Of a stretch of DNA of 23,798 nt, positions 20,926 to 23,798 are shown piece by piece. This DNA comes from DASQWC01 sp035640475 (lineage in GTDB: Bacteria; Actinomycetota; JAICYB01), in assembly GCA_035640475.1 (NCBI GenBank), contig DASQWC010000167.1:1-23798 (forward strand), written 5' to 3'. How positions within the stretch are numbered: the stretch's first letter is position 1; every line of letters starts with the position of its first letter. A program made the translations under genes and the position numbers. The notes under the pieces were generated by a model that saw only the letters and a list, made by a program, of their open reading frames with translations, had not been told where the DNA came from and ran no database searches.

Positions 20926-22851
20926 ATGTCCGACTTCGTCTGGCAGCCCACGCCCGACGTCGTCGAGCGCGCGAACGTGACGAGGCTCGCACGCCGTCAC
21001 GACATTCCTTCGTACGGCGAGCTCAACCAACGCTCACGCGACGACATCGAGTGGTTCTGGGACGCCGTCGTCGACGATCTCGGCATCGAGTTCACCCGGC
21101 CGTACGAGCACGTCCTCGACACGTCGAACGGGATCCAGTGGCCGATGTGGTTCGTCGGCGGCCATGTCAACATCGCGTACAACTGCGCCGACCGTCACCG
21201 CGGCAGCGGCCGCGCCGCGATTATCTGGGAAGGCGAGGAAGGCGAGACGCGCCGGCTCACGCACGACGACCTGGCGGTCGAGGTTGCGCGGTTCGCCGAA
21301 GGCCTCCGCAGCCTCCGCGTGCACAAGGGCGACGCCGTCGGCGTGTTCCTTCCCACGATTCCTGAAGCCGTTGTGGCCTTCCTTGCGTGCGCGCGCATCG
21401 GAGCGATCGTCGTTCCGATCTTCTCCGGGTTCGCCGCATCGGCCGTGCGCGTCCGCCTCGAGGACTCCGACGCAAAGGTTCTGATCTGTGCGGACGGATT
21501 CTTCCGTCGCGGATCGGTCGTGTCGATGAAGGAGACGGCCGACGAAGCCGTCGCCGGACTACCCGAGCTCAAGCATGTCGTCGTCGTGCGCCGCACGAAC
21601 CGCAAGATCCCAATGGCCGCCCAACGCGACGTCTATTGGGACGACGTCACACCCGGGCAAGCCGAGGATGAGCCCGTCGAGGACACGTCCTCCGAGGACC
21701 CGTTCATGATCGCCTACACATCCGGGACGACCGGACGCCCGAAAGGGTCGGTGCACGTCCACGGCGGCTTCCTCGTGAAGATCGCGTCCGAGGTCGCGTA
21801 TCAAACCGACTATCAGCCCGGTGACCTGCTGTTTTGGCTGACGGACCCGGGATGGATCATGGGCCCGTGGGAGTTCATCGGGACGCTCGCGCTGGGCGGG
21901 ACGATCTTCCTATTCGACGGCGCGCCCAACCACCCGGCCCCCGACCGGTTGTGGTCGATGATCGAGCGTCACCGCATCAACGTGTTCGGTGTCTCGCCCA
22001 CGCTCGTGCGCGCACTCGCTCCGGACGGTGACGAGCACGTCGGCGCGCACGATCTGTCGAGCCTGCGCATCCTCGGCTCAACCGGAGAGACGTGGAACGA
22101 CGAACCGTACATGTGGTTCTTCGATCGCGTCGGCGGCGGACGTTGTCCGGTCATCAACTTCTCCGGCGGTACTGAAGTCGGCGCATGCTTTCTCTCGCCG
22201 ACGCCGGTCGTTCCCTTGAAGCCGTGCTCGCTGGGCGGGCCGTCTCTCGGGATGGCCGTCGACGTCTTCGGACCCGACGGAGCGCCGCTGCGCGGTGAGG
22301 TCGGGGAGCTCGTCTGCACGAAGCCGTGGCCGGGCATGACGCGCGGCATCTGGGGCGACCCCGACCGCTACATCCAGACGTACTGGTCGCGCTGGCCGGA
22401 TGTCTGGGTGCACGGCGACTGGGCGAGCATCGACACCGACGGGCAATGGTTCCTGCACGGGCGCTCCGACGACACCATGAACGTCGCCGGCAAGCGCGTG
22501 GGACCGGCCGAGGTCGAGTCGGTGCTCGTCTCCGATCCGTCGGTCGTCGAAGCAGCCGTCGTCGGCATACCGGACGACGTGAAGGGCGAGTCGATCTGGT
22601 GCTACGTCGTCGTCACTGTGGCCACCGATCCGACCGAAGAGCTTCGCGAGCGCCTCTCGGCTCTCGTCGCATCAGAGCTGGGCAAGTCGTTCCGCCCCGG
22701 CGCCGTGCGCTTCGTGGCCGAGCTCCCCAAGACGCGGAATGCCAAGGTCCTGCGCCGCGCCGTCCGCGCGATCGCAACCGGCAACGACCCCGGTGATCTG
22801 ACGAACCTCGAGAATCCGTCCGCGCTCGACGAGATCGCGCGCGCCCACTGA
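20926..22851 (+). CDS. Acetyl-CoA-synthetase-like acyl-CoA ligase
   Basis: A 641-residue AMP-forming ligase with the N-terminal extension of acetyl-CoA synthetases (IEWFWDAVVDDLGIEF, then MWFVGGHVNIAYNCADRH). The P-loop is YTSGTTGRPKG (264-274). GWIMGPWEFIG and the catalytic lysine K607 in LPKTRNAKVLRR are present. At the acyl-pocket position, where acetate-specific enzymes have a tryptophan in WWQTETG, this protein has FSGGTEVGACF. A larger acid than acetate is therefore plausible, for example propionate or a branched or medium-chain acid. The product enters central or fatty acid metabolism. The ATG at 20926 is divergent from the selenoprotein gene with 42 bases between them. Confidence 0.9.
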   Translation: MSDFVWQPTPDVVERANVTRLARRHDIPSYGELNQRSRDDIEWFWDAVVDDLGIEFTRPYEHVLDTSNGIQWPMWFVGGHVNIAYNCADRHRGSGRAAIIWEGEEGETRRLTHDDLAVEVARFAEGLRSLRVHKGDAVGVFLPTIPEAVVAFLACARIGAIVVPIFSGFAASAVRVRLEDSDAKVLICADGFFRRGSVVSMKETADEAVAGLPELKHVVVVRRTNRKIPMAAQRDVYWDDVTPGQAEDEPVEDTSSEDPFMIAYTSGTTGRPKGSVHVHGGFLVKIASEVAYQTDYQPGDLLFWLTDPGWIMGPWEFIGTLALGGTIFLFDGAPNHPAPDRLWSMIERHRINVFGVSPTLVRALAPDGDEHVGAHDLSSLRILGSTGETWNDEPYMWFFDRVGGGRCPVINFSGGTEVGACFLSPTPVVPLKPCSLGGPSLGMAVDVFGPDGAPLRGEVGELVCTKPWPGMTRGIWGDPDRYIQTYWSRWPDVWVHGDWASIDTDGQWFLHGRSDDTMNVAGKRVGPAEVESVLVSDPSVVEAAVVGIPDDVKGESIWCYVVVTVATDPTEELRERLSALVASELGKSFRPGAVRFVAELPKTRNAKVLRRAVRAIATGNDPGDLTNLENPSALDEIARAH

Positions 22852-22926
22852 GTGCATGCGGATATGTACGTGGAGCTTGCGGAGGCCTCGCGGTACTGTG
22901 GGTCGTCGGCGAGGGGGAGGACGGTC

Positions 22927-23798
22927 ATGAGATTGATGATTTCGGGCACGGATTCCAAGCGCCTCCGGACGGTGATCCTGTCTCTTCTGGTAGGCGCAGC
23001 GGCGACGGCTGTTGGTGTCGCAACCCCTGCTGAAGCAAGCCATGAAACGTGTTCTACCGCTTCGGGATTCAACGTCATCCACGGAACGAGCGGCAGCGAC
23101 AACCTCAATGGGACGGCCGGCCCCGACCTGATTGTCGGCCTGGCCGGCAACGACACGATCAATGGTTTCGGAGGAAACGACATCATTTGTGGCGGCCCCG
23201 GCAACGACACGATCAACGCCGGTCCGGGCAACGACGTTGTCATCGGTGAGAGGACTCGCTCGGGGACGGCGCCGCTGGGAGGCAATGACACCATCGACGG
23301 CGGGCCGGACGGTTCGGGTGGATTCGGGACGGACTTCCTCATCGGCGACTACCTCAACACCGGCGGTAGCTCGTCACTAACGGCCCCCGGAGGTGGCGAC
23401 ACGATTACAGATCCTGATCGCGCTGTCATGGTGGGCGACAACGCCGATATCACAACCGGGTCTGGGGCCGCCGGCGGCAATGGTGGACACGACACGTTCC
23501 GTATCTCGGCGGCGGCGACGCTTGGCAGCTTCATAATTGGTGACAACTTCAGCACGGACGGACCTGCGTCCGGCACGGGCGGCCATGACACTCAGAACGC
23601 CGGCGGCGGACCAGACGTGCTGTTCGGCGACAACGTGACTCAGACCTGTGGCCCGCCCTGCACGCTCGCAACCACCGGCGGCGGAGGCAACGACTACCTC
23701 AATGCGGGTGCCGGCAACGACGAGCTTCACGGGGGACCGGCCAGCGACATCTGCGACGGCGGCGCGGGAACCGATACGGCACCCGACGGCGACTGCGA
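22927..23798 (+). CDS. Secreted RTX-type calcium-binding repeat protein, 3' end beyond window
   Basis: At least 290 residues; the frame is still open at the window end. A GGGGGAGGA ribosome site precedes the ATG. The signal peptide has RLRTVILSLLVGAAATAVGV followed by ATPAEA with probable cleavage after A37. The mature part contains RTX nonapeptides of the GGxGNDxxx type (about 68-107: GLAGNDTING, GGNDIICGG, GPGNDTINAG, GPGNDVVIG) that bind calcium in a parallel beta-roll. A longer degenerate repeat follows, with GDY/GDN blocks at 140, 170, 205 and 234 alternating with GGxDT blocks at 119, 156, 187 and 219. RTX repeats resume at 252-283. The cysteine-flanked end (CDGGAGTDTAPDGDC) looks near a C-terminus. 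No sorting signal is visible yet. Role: cell-surface or secreted, otherwise unknown. Confidence 0.85.
   Translation, partial: MRLMISGTDSKRLRTVILSLLVGAAATAVGVATPAEASHETCSTASGFNVIHGTSGSDNLNGTAGPDLIVGLAGNDTINGFGGNDIICGGPGNDTINAGPGNDVVIGERTRSGTAPLGGNDTIDGGPDGSGGFGTDFLIGDYLNTGGSSSLTAPGGGDTITDPDRAVMVGDNADITTGSGAAGGNGGHDTFRISAAATLGSFIIGDNFSTDGPASGTGGHDTQNAGGGPDVLFGDNVTQTCGPPCTLATTGGGGNDYLNAGAGNDELHGGPASDICDGGAGTDTAPDGDC

Noticed and set aside
23100..23798. Repetitive DNA resembling a repeat array
   Set aside because: The repeats are at the protein level (GGxGND nonapeptides) with variable codons and no constant spacers, so this is an RTX gene and not a CRISPR or satellite array.

Overview
This is GC-rich, densely coded bacterial chromosome with many GTG starts and very short intergenic gaps. 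It most likely comes from a member of the Actinomycetota. The evidence is a class E sortase, a SigR/RsrA-type sigma and zinc anti-sigma pair with a matching GGGAAT-N18-GTT promoter, a DUF664-type DinB protein, and a FadD15-like acyl-CoA ligase. A deep-branching soil lineage such as Thermoleophilia is a guess from overall character, not something the sequence proves.

Left part (1-8349). A minus-strand set holds a type I phosphodiesterase/alkaline-phosphatase-fold enzyme, a complete tricorn protease and the first 24 codons of an NAD(P)-binding SDR-like protein. It diverges from a 986-residue bifunctional proline utilisation enzyme (PutA). The PutA inter-domain linker carries two unusually long perfect inverted repeats. 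A secreted CE6/SASA-type esterase converges on putA with no bases between the stop codons.

Middle (8438-16393). A cation diffusion facilitator with three tandem cytoplasmic domains, a Ste24-like M48 protease and a class E sortase form a probable operon. Next comes a thiol-redox regulatory block: an ECF sigma factor, a ZAS anti-sigma factor with a C-H-C-C zinc site, a 60-residue membrane protein, and a thioredoxin gene behind a perfect SigR-type promoter. A winged-helix protein and a histidine phosphatase follow. They converge on a PEP-utiliser-like protein that has the phosphohistidine swivel domain but no ATP-grasp domain.

Right part (16500-23798). A long-chain acyl-CoA ligase ends in two hairpins and is followed by a DinB-like protein and a GAF histidine kinase/NarL response regulator pair. 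Convergent with the regulator is a short gene that ordinary gene finding misses: a 74-residue SelW/Rdx-family protein with an in-frame TGA exactly at the second redox position (C-S-E-U). Immediately downstream of that TGA is a hairpin with a GGUCU apical loop, the same loop as in the E. coli fdhF SECIS. I read it as a genuine selenoprotein. An acetyl-CoA-synthetase-like enzyme and a secreted RTX-repeat protein that runs off the window end complete the region.

A redox theme recurs (SigR-like switch, thioredoxin, SelW-like selenoprotein), although the parts are not one operon. All three convergent gene pairs meet with abutting or overlapping stop codons, and two of them share one CTAG. No stretch over 300 bases lacks a gene, and no tRNA, rRNA, CRISPR array or insertion sequence was seen.
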